Assembly (NCBI RefSeq): GCF_000373805.1
Contig: NZ_KB892470.1
Location: forward strand, 25,607 to 89,606
Source: Corynebacterium pilosum DSM 20521 = CIP 103422
Lineage (GTDB): Bacteria; Actinomycetota; Actinomycetes; Mycobacteriales; Mycobacteriaceae
DNA: 64,000 bases
Direction of reading: 5' to 3'
A program made the position numbers and the translations under genes. Positions 46,006 to 55,136 of the stretch are shown in pieces (positions within the stretch are counted from its first letter, which is position 1; each line of letters starts with the position of its first letter). The notes under the pieces were generated by a model. The model was not told the origin of the DNA. It saw only the letters and a program-made list of their open reading frames with translations, and searched no databases.

Positions 46006-46641
46006 ATGGACATTACTGTGGTTGATCACCCCCTTACCTCATCCCGCCTGACCATCATGCGCGATGCGCGCACGAACAACGCCGGATTCCGCTCAGCGCT
46101 GGCGGATCTAGGCAGCATGCTGATCTACGAGGCATCGCGTGACCTCGAAGTGGAACACTTTGACTGCCAGACACCGGTGGATGTCGCTGAGGGCACCCGC
46201 CTTAAAACCCCGCCCATCATCGTTCCCATCATCCGTGCAGGTCTGGGCATGATCGACCCAGCACTCTCGATGATCCCCGATGCCCAGGTGGGCTTCATCG
46301 GCATGGCCCGCGACGAGGAAACTCACGAGCCGGTGCCGTACCTCGAGGCGCTTCCCGACGATCTCTCCGGCCAGCCCGTCTTCCTCGTGGACCCGATGCT
46401 GGCTACCGGGGGTTCTTTGATCCACGCCATTCAGCTGCTGGTTGACCGCGGGGCGGATGACATCACGTGCGTGTGCATGGTGTCTGCGCAGCCCGGTGTG
46501 GATAAGTTGCGGGACTCCAATCTGCCGGTGCGTTTGGTGACCGCCGTGATCGACCCCAGCCTGGACGAGGATGCGTATATCGTGCCTGGCTTGGGCGATG
46601 CGGGTGACCGGCTGTACGGTCCGCGCAATATCGACCTCTGA
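46006..46641 (+). CDS. upp: Uracil phosphoribosyltransferase
   Basis: This 211-residue salvage enzyme makes UMP from uracil and PRPP. The PRPP loop is in [15 protein letters not shown] and the uracil-binding C-terminal region ends [17 protein letters not shown] 46006 ([10 protein letters not shown]) is preferred to the codon three residues earlier. The gene is divergent from the NlpC/P60 pair. Confidence 0.96.
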   Translation: MDITVVDHPLTSSRLTIMRDARTNNAGFRSALADLGSMLIYEASRDLEVEHFDCQTPVDVAEGTRLKTPPIIVPIIRAGLGMIDPALSMIPDAQVGFIGMARDEETHEPVPYLEALPDDLSGQPVFLVDPMLATGGSLIHAIQLLVDRGADDITCVCMVSAQPGVDKLRDSNLPVRLVTAVIDPSLDEDAYIVPGLGDAGDRLYGPRNIDL

Positions 46642-46745
46642 CACCCCCTATTTCCCGCAGAAACGAAGACAAAGCTGAAATTTTCCCTTAGGATAATTTT
46701 AGGAAAGTTACAAATAGCGCTCAGGGGCGCCCTTAACTGCGGGGG

Positions 46746-47096
46746 ATGAACATGTCACATGTCTTGATGGATCACCATTGGGCCAGCTACGGCTACAGCT
46801 TGTCCGAAAGGCTCAAGCGCCTGCGGCTGCAACGTGGCATGACGCAACTGCGGTTGTCGGAGGTATCGGGGGTGTCGCGCACTCTGATTTCCAATTTGGA
46901 GCGCAACCACTACAACAGCCAGAGGAGCGCGGACCCCACCTTGTCCACTCTTTACCGCCTGGCTTTGGGTCTGCAGGTCCCGCCGTCCGCCCTGCTGCCC
47001 GCGGTGGATCGGGAGGTGGAGGCGGTGTGTCCGGACGATCTGGAGGATGACTGGCAGGCGTTAGACCCTTTTCGTGGCCTGCTCGGGGGTGACTGA
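46746..47096 (+). CDS. XRE-family transcriptional regulator
   Basis: This 116-residue protein has a single Cro/C1 helix-turn-helix (about residues 19-75: SERLKRLRLQRGMTQLRLSE, VSRTLISNLERN, STLYRLALGLQVPPSALL). An acidic C-terminal tail follows. Starts at 46746, 46752 or 46767 are possible. It lies between upp and an M20 amidohydrolase, an order also seen in related genomes as far as I recall. The target is unknown. Confidence 0.82.
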   Translation: MNMSHVLMDHHWASYGYSLSERLKRLRLQRGMTQLRLSEVSGVSRTLISNLERNHYNSQRSADPTLSTLYRLALGLQVPPSALLPAVDREVEAVCPDDLEDDWQALDPFRGLLGGD

Positions 47097-47167
47097 CCGT
47101 ACCGCTTGGTCTAGTTGTAGACTCTCTACCCATAACCTTTTCACAAATGGTAGGGAGTGAGACCTCA

Positions 47168-48379
47168 GTGTCTTCAAGAGGCATCGCGGCAGACGTGCGG
47201 GACTGGTTCTACACCAACCGGGACACGGTCATTTCGTGGCGCCGCCACATCCACTCACACCCCGAGCTGTCGAATCAGGAACACGGCACCACCGATTTCA
47301 TCGCGGAGATCCTGCACGAACACGGCCTCGAGCCTGTCCTATTTCCCGGCACCGGCCTGTACGTCGACATCGGCCCCGAAGGTGGCGACCGGCTTGCTTT
47401 TCGCGCCGACATCGATGCGCTGCCCATCCATGAGGTGACCGGCCTGGAGTTTTCGTCGATACGCGCCGGCGTCTCCCACGCGTGCGGCCACGACGTGCAC
47501 ACGACCGTCGCCCTCGCCTTGGCCTGCGCCTTATCGACGATCGACCTGCCCCATGGGGTGCGCGTGATCTTCCAGCCAGCTGAGGAAGTAATGACCGGCG
47601 GGGCCTCCGATGTCATCCGTTGGGGTGCCCTCGAAGGGGTGGGGTCCATCTTCGCCCTGCACGCGGAGCCGAAGCTGCGCGTGGGCAAGGTGGGCGTGCG
47701 CACTGGTGCGATCACGTCGGCATCGGACGTGGTGGAGATCAACGTGTTCGGGTCCGGTGGGCACTCGTCGCGCCCGCACCTGACCTCCGATGTCGTCTAC
47801 GCGTTGGGCTCTCTGATTACCCAGCTTCCCGCCCTGTTGTCGCGTCGCATCGACCCGCGCACCGGCACCGTGTTGGTGTTCGGCCAGGTCGAATCCGGCT
47901 ACGCCCCGAACGCGATCCCGCAGTCCGGCAAGGTCCGTGGCACGCTGCGCACCTCCGATATCGGTACGTGGCGCACGATCGAACCGATCTTCAACGAGAT
48001 GGTCGCATCCATCGTCGCCCCGACCGGCTGCACCTTCGAGATCGATTATTTCCGTGGGGTTCCGCCGGTGCTTAACGACGACGTCGCCACCGCTTTACTT
48101 GCCGACGCCGGCCGCGCAATCGATCCACAGGGGGTGGTCGACGCACCCCAATCGTCGGGGGGTGAAGACTTCTCCTGGTACCTCGAACACGTCCCGGGCT
48201 CCATGGCGCGCCTGGGGTGCTGGTCCGGTGAGGGTGACCGGCAAGACCTGCACCAGGGCAATCTCGTCGTCGACGAGCGCTCTATCGATGTGGGCGTGCA
48301 GCTATTCGGTTCCGTCGTTGAGCGCTTCAGCGAGAAGGTGGGGGAGCCGGGGGAATTTGACGGCGACTTCTTGAACTAG
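47168..48379 (+). CDS. M20-family amidohydrolase (aminoacylase-like)
   Basis: This 403-residue metallopeptidase-family enzyme has zinc-site motifs SHACGHDVHTT, IFQPAEE and a C-terminal LHQGN segment, and a central dimerisation domain (about residues 190-300). It resembles N-acyl-L-amino acid or hippurate hydrolases. GTG 47168 is preferred because GGAG lies 10 bp upstream; ATG 47147 lacks a ribosome site. It precedes lpdA by about 50 bp on the same strand. Confidence 0.88.
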   Translation: MSSRGIAADVRDWFYTNRDTVISWRRHIHSHPELSNQEHGTTDFIAEILHEHGLEPVLFPGTGLYVDIGPEGGDRLAFRADIDALPIHEVTGLEFSSIRAGVSHACGHDVHTTVALALACALSTIDLPHGVRVIFQPAEEVMTGGASDVIRWGALEGVGSIFALHAEPKLRVGKVGVRTGAITSASDVVEINVFGSGGHSSRPHLTSDVVYALGSLITQLPALLSRRIDPRTGTVLVFGQVESGYAPNAIPQSGKVRGTLRTSDIGTWRTIEPIFNEMVASIVAPTGCTFEIDYFRGVPPVLNDDVATALLADAGRAIDPQGVVDAPQSSGGEDFSWYLEHVPGSMARLGCWSGEGDRQDLHQGNLVVDERSIDVGVQLFGSVVERFSEKVGEPGEFDGDFLN

Positions 48380-48429
48380 TAGCTAAGCTAGGCGTGGAAC
48401 TGAACACTGAAAGAGGAGCTACACACCCC

Positions 48430-49845
48430 GTGCCAAATCAGCGCAAGAAAATCGCGATCATCGGTGGCGGTCCTGCCGGTTATGAAGCAGCATTGACCGC
48501 GACCCAGTACGACGCAGAGATCACCATCATTGAGACCCAAGGCCTTGGTGGTTCGGGAGTGCTTAAGGACGTAGTGCCGTCGAAAAGCTTCATCTCTGGC
48601 GCAAATATCAAGACTGACCTGCGCCGCGCCGACGATATGGGCCTCAACCACAATTTGGGCCGGGCGCACCTATCACTGACCGCGCTGAATAACCGTGTGC
48701 TAGCGATGGCTTCCGAACAGTCGCGCGATATCCACAACCAGATCAAGCGCGCTGGCGTGGAGATCATCGACGGCTATGGCAGCTTTGACGACGATCAATC
48801 CGGCCACACCACCCACTCCGTGCGGATCAAGCATTCCTCTGGTGAAGAGGAGGTGCGCCAGTTCGACATGGTGCTGCTGTGTACCGGCGCCTCCCCGCGT
48901 GAGCTGGATGGCGCGAAGCCGGACGGCCGCCGCATCCTGACCTGGCAGCAGGTCTACGATGTGATCGAGATGCCAGAGCACGTCGTGGTCGTCGGTTCGG
49001 GTGTGACTGGTGCCGAATTCGTCTCCGCTTTCGCCGAGCTTGGCGTGAAGGTGACCATGGTTGCTTCGCGCGACCGCATCCTGCCTCACGACGATGCCGA
49101 CGCCGCCGACGTGCTGGAAAACGTGCTGGCAGCCCGCGGTGTCACCCTGGAAAAGCACGCCCGTGTCGAAGCGGTGACGAACACTGGTGACGGAGTCATC
49201 GTTAAGACCACCGATGGCCGTGAGATCACCGGCTCCCACTGCATCATGTCCATCGGCTCCATTCCGAATACCGCGGACCTCAACCTAGAGGCAGCGGGCG
49301 TGGAAGCGGAAAACTCCGGCCACATCAAGGTCGACCGTGTGTCGCGCACTAATATTTCCGGCATCTACGCCGCTGGCGACTGCTCTAACCTGCACCCCCT
49401 GGCATCCGTGGCTGCGATGCAGGGGCGCGTGGCCATCTACCACGCACTCGGCGAGGGCGTGACCCCGATCCGCCTGAAGACCGTGGGCAACGCCGTGTTC
49501 ACCCGCCCAGAGATCGCCGCCGTCGGCGTGACGGAGCAGCAGATTCGCAACGGTGAGGTGGACGCGGACATCGTCAAGATGGACCTGGCAACCAACCCGC
49601 GCGCCCGCATGCGCTCCCTGAGCAACGGCTTCGTGAAGATCTTCGCCCGGAAGGGCTCCGGCCAGATTGTCGGTGGCGTGATCGTGGCGCCAACCGCCTC
49701 CGAGCTGATCCTCTCACTCACCATCGCCGTGGCCAATAACCTCACCGCGGTGCAGCTGGCAGACTCCATGGCCGTCTACCCATCCCTGTCCGGCTCCATC
49801 ACCGAGGCCGCCCGTCGCCTCGTCAGCAAGGACGACTTGGATTAG
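48430..49845 (+). CDS. lpdA: NAD(P)H-quinone dehydrogenase LpdA (lipoamide dehydrogenase-like)
   Basis: This 471-residue flavoprotein has the pyridine nucleotide-disulfide reductase fold: FAD motif IIGGGPAGYE, NAD(P) motif VVGSGVTGAEF and FAD motif IYAAGDCSN. The redox CxxxxC of true lipoamide dehydrogenase is replaced (GGSGVLKDVVPSKS), and the C-terminal His-Glu is lost (PSLSGSITEAARRL). This is the mark of the mycobacterial LpdA (Rv3303c) type, which reduces quinones. GTG 48430 follows an AGGAG site. It converges with prpR. Confidence 0.9.
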   Translation: MPNQRKKIAIIGGGPAGYEAALTATQYDAEITIIETQGLGGSGVLKDVVPSKSFISGANIKTDLRRADDMGLNHNLGRAHLSLTALNNRVLAMASEQSRDIHNQIKRAGVEIIDGYGSFDDDQSGHTTHSVRIKHSSGEEEVRQFDMVLLCTGASPRELDGAKPDGRRILTWQQVYDVIEMPEHVVVVGSGVTGAEFVSAFAELGVKVTMVASRDRILPHDDADAADVLENVLAARGVTLEKHARVEAVTNTGDGVIVKTTDGREITGSHCIMSIGSIPNTADLNLEAAGVEAENSGHIKVDRVSRTNISGIYAAGDCSNLHPLASVAAMQGRVAIYHALGEGVTPIRLKTVGNAVFTRPEIAAVGVTEQQIRNGEVDADIVKMDLATNPRARMRSLSNGFVKIFARKGSGQIVGGVIVAPTASELILSLTIAVANNLTAVQLADSMAVYPSLSGSITEAARRLVSKDDLD

Positions 49846-49852
49846 AGCTGGG

Positions 49853-51172
49853 CTAGTCGTTGACGGTGCGATAGGCCAACTCCGTCGTGGAGTTCAGGTC
49901 CACCGCCACTGGCCGGCCCTCATAAGGGAAAGCGCGCTGTGCACAATTATCGCGCACGCACGCGGCGCACCCCGGGCCGATCGGGACCGCGGCGGTGGGG
50001 GAGAGATTCAACTGGTCGGCATAGACCAGCCGGTGCGCCTGATCCAGATCACACCCCAGGCCCACGGCGAACTCCTTTGCCGGGGTCCCAAAAGGTTGGA
50101 CCGGGCCCTGCACCATCTTCGCGATCCACAAGTAGCTGCGCCCATCCGGCATGCTAGCCACCTGGCGCGTCACACGATTCGGGGTCTCAAAAGCGCGGTG
50201 CACCACCCACAACGGGCACGAACCGCCACTGCGCGAAAAGTGGAAAGAACCCGACGATTGCCGCTTCGAAATATTGCCAGCACGGTCAGTCCGGATGAAG
50301 AAGAACGGCACAGAACGCGACCCCGGCCGCTGCAGGGTCGATAGCCGCTGGCAAGTGGACTCAAAACTGGTGCCAAAATGGGCGCCCAGCAGATCGATGT
50401 CATAACGCGTCTCCTCCGCACGCGCCAAGAACTTGCCATAGGGCATGGTCACCGCCGCCGCGTAGTACTGCGCCAGGCCAAGGCGCGCCACCTTCCTCGC
50501 GGCTTCAGCAGGTAAGTCTGCGACCAGCTCGTCGATAACCGTGCCCTGATCCAGCAATCCGTACTGCAACGCCAGCTGAAAACACAGCTGGGCCTCAGTG
50601 ATGCCGCCGCGCAGGTGAAGCTCGCGGGTTTCGGGGTGGAAGGCGCGGCGGGGGCGTTGATCGTGCTGGTTGAAGCGCACGGTCACTCCGTGATTATTGT
50701 CCAGAGCGGTGGCCAGCCGGGTGAGGCGCATTTGGCGGACGCCGGCCCAATCGGCAAGCTTCTCGGCGGCCAGGTCCAGCTCATTGAAGTAGTTGTTGGC
50801 GTCGTAGAAGAAGTCGCGGACCAGCTGGTAGGGGTTGGGTTCGGTGCGTGACGACGAGAGGTCGGGAATGGAGTTGGCGATATCGGGGAAGCGGGCGGCG
50901 AAATCGGCGAGCTCATCGGTGGGGATACCGGGCAGAACCTCTGCCAGCTCGTTGATCGTGCGCAGGTCATGCTCGCTAGAAAAATAGCTGGCCTGCACGT
51001 CGAAAGACTCGGTGAGCTGGAGCAATACCGTAACGGTGAGTGGGCGCTGATCGTTTTCCAGCTGGTTGAGGTAGCTGGTGGAGATGCCCAACTGGTTGGC
51101 CATCTCCACTTGGGTGAGTTCGTGGTGGCGCCTTAGCGTGCGGATCCGTGCCCCCGCGTAGTGCTTGCTCAA
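49853..51172 (-). CDS. prpR: Propionate-metabolism regulator PrpR/RamB family
   Basis: This 439-residue regulator has an N-terminal XRE helix-turn-helix (about residues 6-60), a middle acyl-CoA-sensing region and a C-terminal DUF2083-type domain. Clustered cysteines at 402, 405 and 410, with Cys319 and Cys374 further up, match the Fe-S site described for mycobacterial PrpR. It is divergent from prpDBC, which it probably activates when propionyl-CoA or methylcitrate accumulates. RamB is the close alternative; position favours PrpR. Confidence 0.85.
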   Translation of the reverse strand: MSKHYAGARIRTLRRHHELTQVEMANQLGISTSYLNQLENDQRPLTVTVLLQLTESFDVQASYFSSEHDLRTINELAEVLPGIPTDELADFAARFPDIANSIPDLSSSRTEPNPYQLVRDFFYDANNYFNELDLAAEKLADWAGVRQMRLTRLATALDNNHGVTVRFNQHDQRPRRAFHPETRELHLRGGITEAQLCFQLALQYGLLDQGTVIDELVADLPAEAARKVARLGLAQYYAAAVTMPYGKFLARAEETRYDIDLLGAHFGTSFESTCQRLSTLQRPGSRSVPFFFIRTDRAGNISKRQSSGSFHFSRSGGSCPLWVVHRAFETPNRVTRQVASMPDGRSYLWIAKMVQGPVQPFGTPAKEFAVGLGCDLDQAHRLVYADQLNLSPTAAVPIGPGCAACVRDNCAQRAFPYEGRPVAVDLNSTTELAYRTVND

Positions 51173-51209
51173 CGTCCTTGCCCTCCTCGATCTTCGCGTG
51201 ACCAGCAGA

Positions 51210-51281
51210 TTTCACAAGTTACACAAATTTTACAAAGTCATGCCACACAAATATACACACTTCACCGTGACCTGGCACACA
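51210..51281. promoter_or_regulatory. prpR-prpD control region with phased ACAA motifs
   Basis: Three ACAA motifs recur exactly every nine bases (51214, 51223, 51232) within an A/T-rich tract, and a fourth follows at 51247. RamB/PrpR sites are of the TTTGCAAA or TTTACAAA kind, and TTTTACAAAG at 51228-51237 is close to that. A weak GlxR-like dyad (CGTGA-N6-ACACA, 51266-51281) lies nearer prpD. Confidence 0.4.
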
Positions 51282-51304
51282 TTCTGGGGCGTAGAGTGAC
51301 GAGC

Positions 51305-52816
51305 ATGATCAACCACGAAGTTCGCACTCACAAGTCCGCAGAAGATTTCCCCATCGAAGAGCACCTCGCCTACAAAGTAGCCAAGGTTGCCGCCGACCCG
51401 GTCGAGGTGCCCGCTGACACCGTCGACATGATCATCAACCGCATCATCGACAACGCGGCCGTCGCCGTCGCCTCCGTCCCGCGCCGCCCCGTTTCCACCG
51501 CGCGCACCATGGCCGAAGCACACCCCGTCACCGAAGGCGGCGCGAAGGTCTTCGGCGTTGACGGCACCTACTCCGCTGAGTGGGCCGCTTTCGCCAACGG
51601 CACCGCGGTGCGTGAGCTGGACTTCCACGACACCTTCCTCGCTGCCGACTACTCCCACCCGGGCGACAACATCCCGCCGATCCTGGCCGTGGCACAGCAC
51701 AAGGGCCTCGACGGCAAGGCCCTGATCCGCGGCATCGCCACCGGCTACGAAATCCAGGTGAACCTGGTCAAGGGGATCTGCCTGCACGAATGGAAGATCG
51801 ACCACGTGGCGCACCTCGGCCCATCGGCTGCGGCGGGCATCGGCACCATGCTGGACCTGGACGTGGACACCATCTACCAGGCCGTGGGCCAGGCGCTACA
51901 CACCACCACCGCAACCCGCCAGTCCCGCAAGGGCCTGATCTCCTCCTGGAAGGCCTCCGCCCCCGCATTCGCAGGCAAGATGGCCATCGAAGCCGTCGAC
52001 CGTGCCATGCGCGGCGAAGGCGCACCCGCCCCGATCTGGGAAGGCGAAGACGGCTTCATCGCCTGGATGCTGCACTCCCCAGAGCGCACCTACACCGTCC
52101 CACTTCCAGGCGACGGTGAGGAAAAGCGCGCCATCTTAGAGACCTACACCAAGGAACACTCCGCCGAATACCAGGCGCAGGCACCGATTGACCTGGCGCG
52201 CCGCATGAAGCAGACCCTCGAAGACAAGGGCCTGAACACCGCCGACATCGAATCCATCGTGCTGCACACCTCCCACCACACCCACTACGTGATCGGTACC
52301 GGTGCGAACGACCCGCAGAAGATGGACCCGAAGGCATCGCGCGAAACCCTGGACCACTCCATCATGTACATGTTCGCCGTGGCACTGGAGGACGGCACCT
52401 GGCACCACGTGGATTCCTACACCCCAGAGCGCGCCGGCCGCCCAGAAACCGTGGAGCTGTGGCACAAGGTCTCCACTGTGGAAGACGAAGAGTGGACCCG
52501 CCGCTACCACTCCCACGACCCGAACGAGAAGGCCTTCGGCGCACGCGCGGTGATCACCTTTAAAGACGGCACCGTGGTTGAAGACGAGATGGCCGTGGCA
52601 GACGCCCACCCATTCGGCGCCCGTCCCTTTGCCCGCGAGCAGTACATCAACAAGTTCCGCACCCTGGCCAAGGGCCTGGTCGCAGAGGAAGAGCAGGAGC
52701 GATTCTTCGCCGCCGTGCAGGACCTGGAGAACCTCACTGACCTGGGCGAGCTCAACATCGTCGTCACCCCAGAGACCCTCGAGGCAGCACCGGAGATCCC
52801 AGGAGGCATCTTTTAA
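51305..52816 (+). CDS. prpD: 2-Methylcitrate dehydratase
   Basis: This 503-residue MmgE/PrpD enzyme dehydrates 2-methylcitrate to cis-2-methylaconitate in the methylcitrate cycle. Family landmarks are [33 protein letters not shown] and a C-terminal lid with [16 protein letters not shown] 51305 ([10 protein letters not shown]) is the start. Its TAA overlaps the prpB ATG by one base, so the operon is tightly coupled. Confidence 0.95.
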   Translation: MINHEVRTHKSAEDFPIEEHLAYKVAKVAADPVEVPADTVDMIINRIIDNAAVAVASVPRRPVSTARTMAEAHPVTEGGAKVFGVDGTYSAEWAAFANGTAVRELDFHDTFLAADYSHPGDNIPPILAVAQHKGLDGKALIRGIATGYEIQVNLVKGICLHEWKIDHVAHLGPSAAAGIGTMLDLDVDTIYQAVGQALHTTTATRQSRKGLISSWKASAPAFAGKMAIEAVDRAMRGEGAPAPIWEGEDGFIAWMLHSPERTYTVPLPGDGEEKRAILETYTKEHSAEYQAQAPIDLARRMKQTLEDKGLNTADIESIVLHTSHHTHYVIGTGANDPQKMDPKASRETLDHSIMYMFAVALEDGTWHHVDSYTPERAGRPETVELWHKVSTVEDEEWTRRYHSHDPNEKAFGARAVITFKDGTVVEDEMAVADAHPFGARPFAREQYINKFRTLAKGLVAEEEQERFFAAVQDLENLTDLGELNIVVTPETLEAAPEIPGGIF

Positions 52817-53739
52817 TGTTCAGCTCTGAAACAACCGCAACCGATCGTCGTAAAGCACTGCGCGAATCGCTGAACTCAAGCGAAATCACCACACTCCCCG
52901 GCGCCTTCAACCCGCTGACCGCGCGCCTGATCGAAGACATCGGCGGCTTCAACGGCGTCTACGTCTCCGGCGCAGTGCTGGCCAATGACCTGGGGCTTCC
53001 CGATATCGGCCTGACCACCCTGACCGAAGTCGCCGGACGCTCCCGCCAGATCGCGCGCGCCACCAACCTGCCCGTGCTTGTCGACGCCGACACCGGCTTC
53101 GGCGAACCCATGAGCGCTGCCCGCACCATCTCCGAATTCGAAGACGCAGGCATCGCCGGCTTCCACCTCGAAGACCAAGTCAACCCCAAGCGCTGCGGGC
53201 ACCTCGACGGCAAGGAAGTCGTGCCACAAGACCTGATGGTGCGCCGCATCACCGCCGCAGTCAACGAGCGCCGCGACGAGAACTTCGTCATCTGCGCCCG
53301 CACCGACGCCGCCGGCATCGAAGGCATCGACAACGCCATCGAACGCGCCAAAGCCTACGCCGACGCCGGCGCAGACCTCATCTTCACCGAAGCCCTGTAC
53401 ACACCGGCGGACTTCGAGAAATTCCGCGCCGCGGTCGACGTCCCGCTGCTGGCCAACATGACCGAATTCGGCAAAACCGAACTGCTCAGCGCCCAAACCC
53501 TCGAAGACATCGGCTACAACGCTGTGATCTGGCCCGTCTCCACCCTGCGCGTGGCCATGGGCGCCACCGAAGAATTCCTCCGCGACGTGGCCGCCACCGG
53601 AACCAACGCCAACTGGCTCGACCGCATGCAGCACCGCTCCCGCCTCTACGAACTGGTGAAATACGAAGACTATAACGCCTTCGACCAGCAAGTTTTCACC
53701 TACTCGCTAGACACCTACAAGCCCACCTTCGATAACTAA
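52816..53739 (+). CDS. prpB: 2-Methylisocitrate lyase
   Basis: This 307-residue isocitrate lyase-superfamily enzyme splits 2-methylisocitrate to pyruvate and succinate. It carries the metal-site motif DADTGFGEP and the catalytic loop NPKRCGHLDGKE. A strong AGGAGG site inside the end of prpD precedes ATG 52816. Confidence 0.96.
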   Translation: MFSSETTATDRRKALRESLNSSEITTLPGAFNPLTARLIEDIGGFNGVYVSGAVLANDLGLPDIGLTTLTEVAGRSRQIARATNLPVLVDADTGFGEPMSAARTISEFEDAGIAGFHLEDQVNPKRCGHLDGKEVVPQDLMVRRITAAVNERRDENFVICARTDAAGIEGIDNAIERAKAYADAGADLIFTEALYTPADFEKFRAAVDVPLLANMTEFGKTELLSAQTLEDIGYNAVIWPVSTLRVAMGATEEFLRDVAATGTNANWLDRMQHRSRLYELVKYEDYNAFDQQVFTYSLDTYKPTFDN

Positions 53740-53757
53740 ACCCCCAAAGGAAGCATC

Positions 53758-54906
53758 ATGACTGAGCAAGACATCCGCAAAGGCCTCGTCGGCGTCGTCG
53801 CAGACTACACCGCAGTGTCCAAGGTCAACCCAGAGACCAACTCGCTGCTCTACCGCGGCTACCCAGTACAAGAACTCGCCGAACACTGCACCTTCGAAGA
53901 AGTCGCCTACCTGCTATGGAGGGGCGAACTGCCCAACGAAGAGCAGATGCAGGAATTCCGCGAAGTGTGCTGGAACAACCGCGAACTGGACCAGGGCACC
54001 ATCGACATGATCATGTCCATGCCCACCGACTGCCACCCCATGGACGTCCTGCGCGGCGCCGTCGCCTACCTTGGCACCCAGGACCCAGAGCACTTCACCA
54101 AGGACACCGACCACATCAAGCGCATCGCCCGCTCCCTGCTGGCTAAGCTGCCGACGATCGTCGCCCTGGACATTCGCCGCCGCCGTGGCGAAGGCTACAT
54201 CAAGCCAGACCCAGCCCGCTCCTACACCGAAAACTTCCTCTGGATGGTCTTCGGCGACGGCCCCGACTCCCCAGTGAACAAGCCGGGCGACGTCGAGTGC
54301 TTCGAAAAGTCCATGATCCTCTACGCGGAGCACTCCTTCAACGCCTCCACCTTCACCGCCCGCGTGATCACCTCCACCCAGTCCGACCCATGGTCCGCCA
54401 TCACCGGCGCCATCGGCGCTCTCAAGGGCCCACTGCACGGCGGTGCCAACGAGGCCGTCATGCACAACATGATCGAAGTCGGCGACCCAGCCAAGGCCGA
54501 GCAGTGGTGCAAGGACAAACTGGCCAACAAGGACCTGGTCATGGGCTTCGGCCACCGCGTGTACAAGAAGGGTGACTCGCGCGTGCCGACGATGGAAGCC
54601 GCCTTCAAGAAGCTCGCCAGCGAGCACGAGGGCTCCGAAAAGTGGGTGGAGATGTACGACATCATGGCCGAGACCATGTACGAAAACACCTCCATCAACA
54701 TCCGCCCCAACCTGGACTTCCCAGCAGGGCCGTCTTACTACATCATGGGCTTCGACATCCCGTTCTTCACCCCGCTGTTCGTGATGAGCCGCATCACCGG
54801 TTGGGCTGCCCACATCATCGAGCAGTACGAGAACAACTCCCTGATCCGCCCACTGTCCGCGTACAACGGACCAGATGAGCGCCACCACCCGAAGGCTAAG
54901 CAGTAG
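53758..54906 (+). CDS. prpC: 2-Methylcitrate synthase
   Basis: This 382-residue citrate synthase-family enzyme condenses propionyl-CoA with oxaloacetate. The short length without the N-terminal extension of GltA, the catalytic His segments GPLHGGANEAV and GFGHRVYKKGD, and the prpDB context indicate PrpC. It ends the operon; a strong terminator follows 8 bp later. Confidence 0.95.
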   Translation: MTEQDIRKGLVGVVADYTAVSKVNPETNSLLYRGYPVQELAEHCTFEEVAYLLWRGELPNEEQMQEFREVCWNNRELDQGTIDMIMSMPTDCHPMDVLRGAVAYLGTQDPEHFTKDTDHIKRIARSLLAKLPTIVALDIRRRRGEGYIKPDPARSYTENFLWMVFGDGPDSPVNKPGDVECFEKSMILYAEHSFNASTFTARVITSTQSDPWSAITGAIGALKGPLHGGANEAVMHNMIEVGDPAKAEQWCKDKLANKDLVMGFGHRVYKKGDSRVPTMEAAFKKLASEHEGSEKWVEMYDIMAETMYENTSINIRPNLDFPAGPSYYIMGFDIPFFTPLFVMSRITGWAAHIIEQYENNSLIRPLSAYNGPDERHHPKAKQ

Positions 54907-54913
54907 AGTTAGC

Positions 54914-54962
54914 AAAAACCCGCGGCCACACACTCAGCGATAGTGTACGGCCGCGGGTTTTT
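54914..54962. terminator. Terminator after prpDBC
   Basis: AAAAACCCGCGGCC (54914-54927) and its exact inverse GGCCGCGGGTTTTT (54949-54962) form a long stem with a T-run, and an inner ACACT/AGTGT pair extends it. It also suits the convergent purL, 175 bp away. Confidence 0.93.
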
Positions 54963-55136
54963 GGGGTGTTGTGCCCGCCTACACCGCAAACTGCTGGAAC
55001 AGGAATGTTGGAACAGGGACGTTTTGCTGCCCCGGACGGCCAAAACCGCCCTAATCCAACAGTTCAGCTTCGACAGTTTGGAAAGAGGGTGACCAAACGT
55101 GCAGTAGGGCTTCTGACCAGCTAGTACACGAACCTC

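Noticed and set aside
51266..51281. GlxR (CRP-like) site CGTGA-N6-ACACA before prpD
   Set aside because: 8 of 10 fixed bases with both outer bases wrong; plausible for a carbon-regulated operon but too weak to list as its own feature.
53914..54933. 339-codon open frame antisense to prpC
   Set aside because: Val/Gly/His-rich shadow of a conserved enzyme gene; it would also run through the prpC terminator.
54995..55017. TGGAACAGG direct repeat between prpC and purL
   Set aside because: Two 9-base copies in a convergent gap after a terminator, with no gene start nearby; likely chance.
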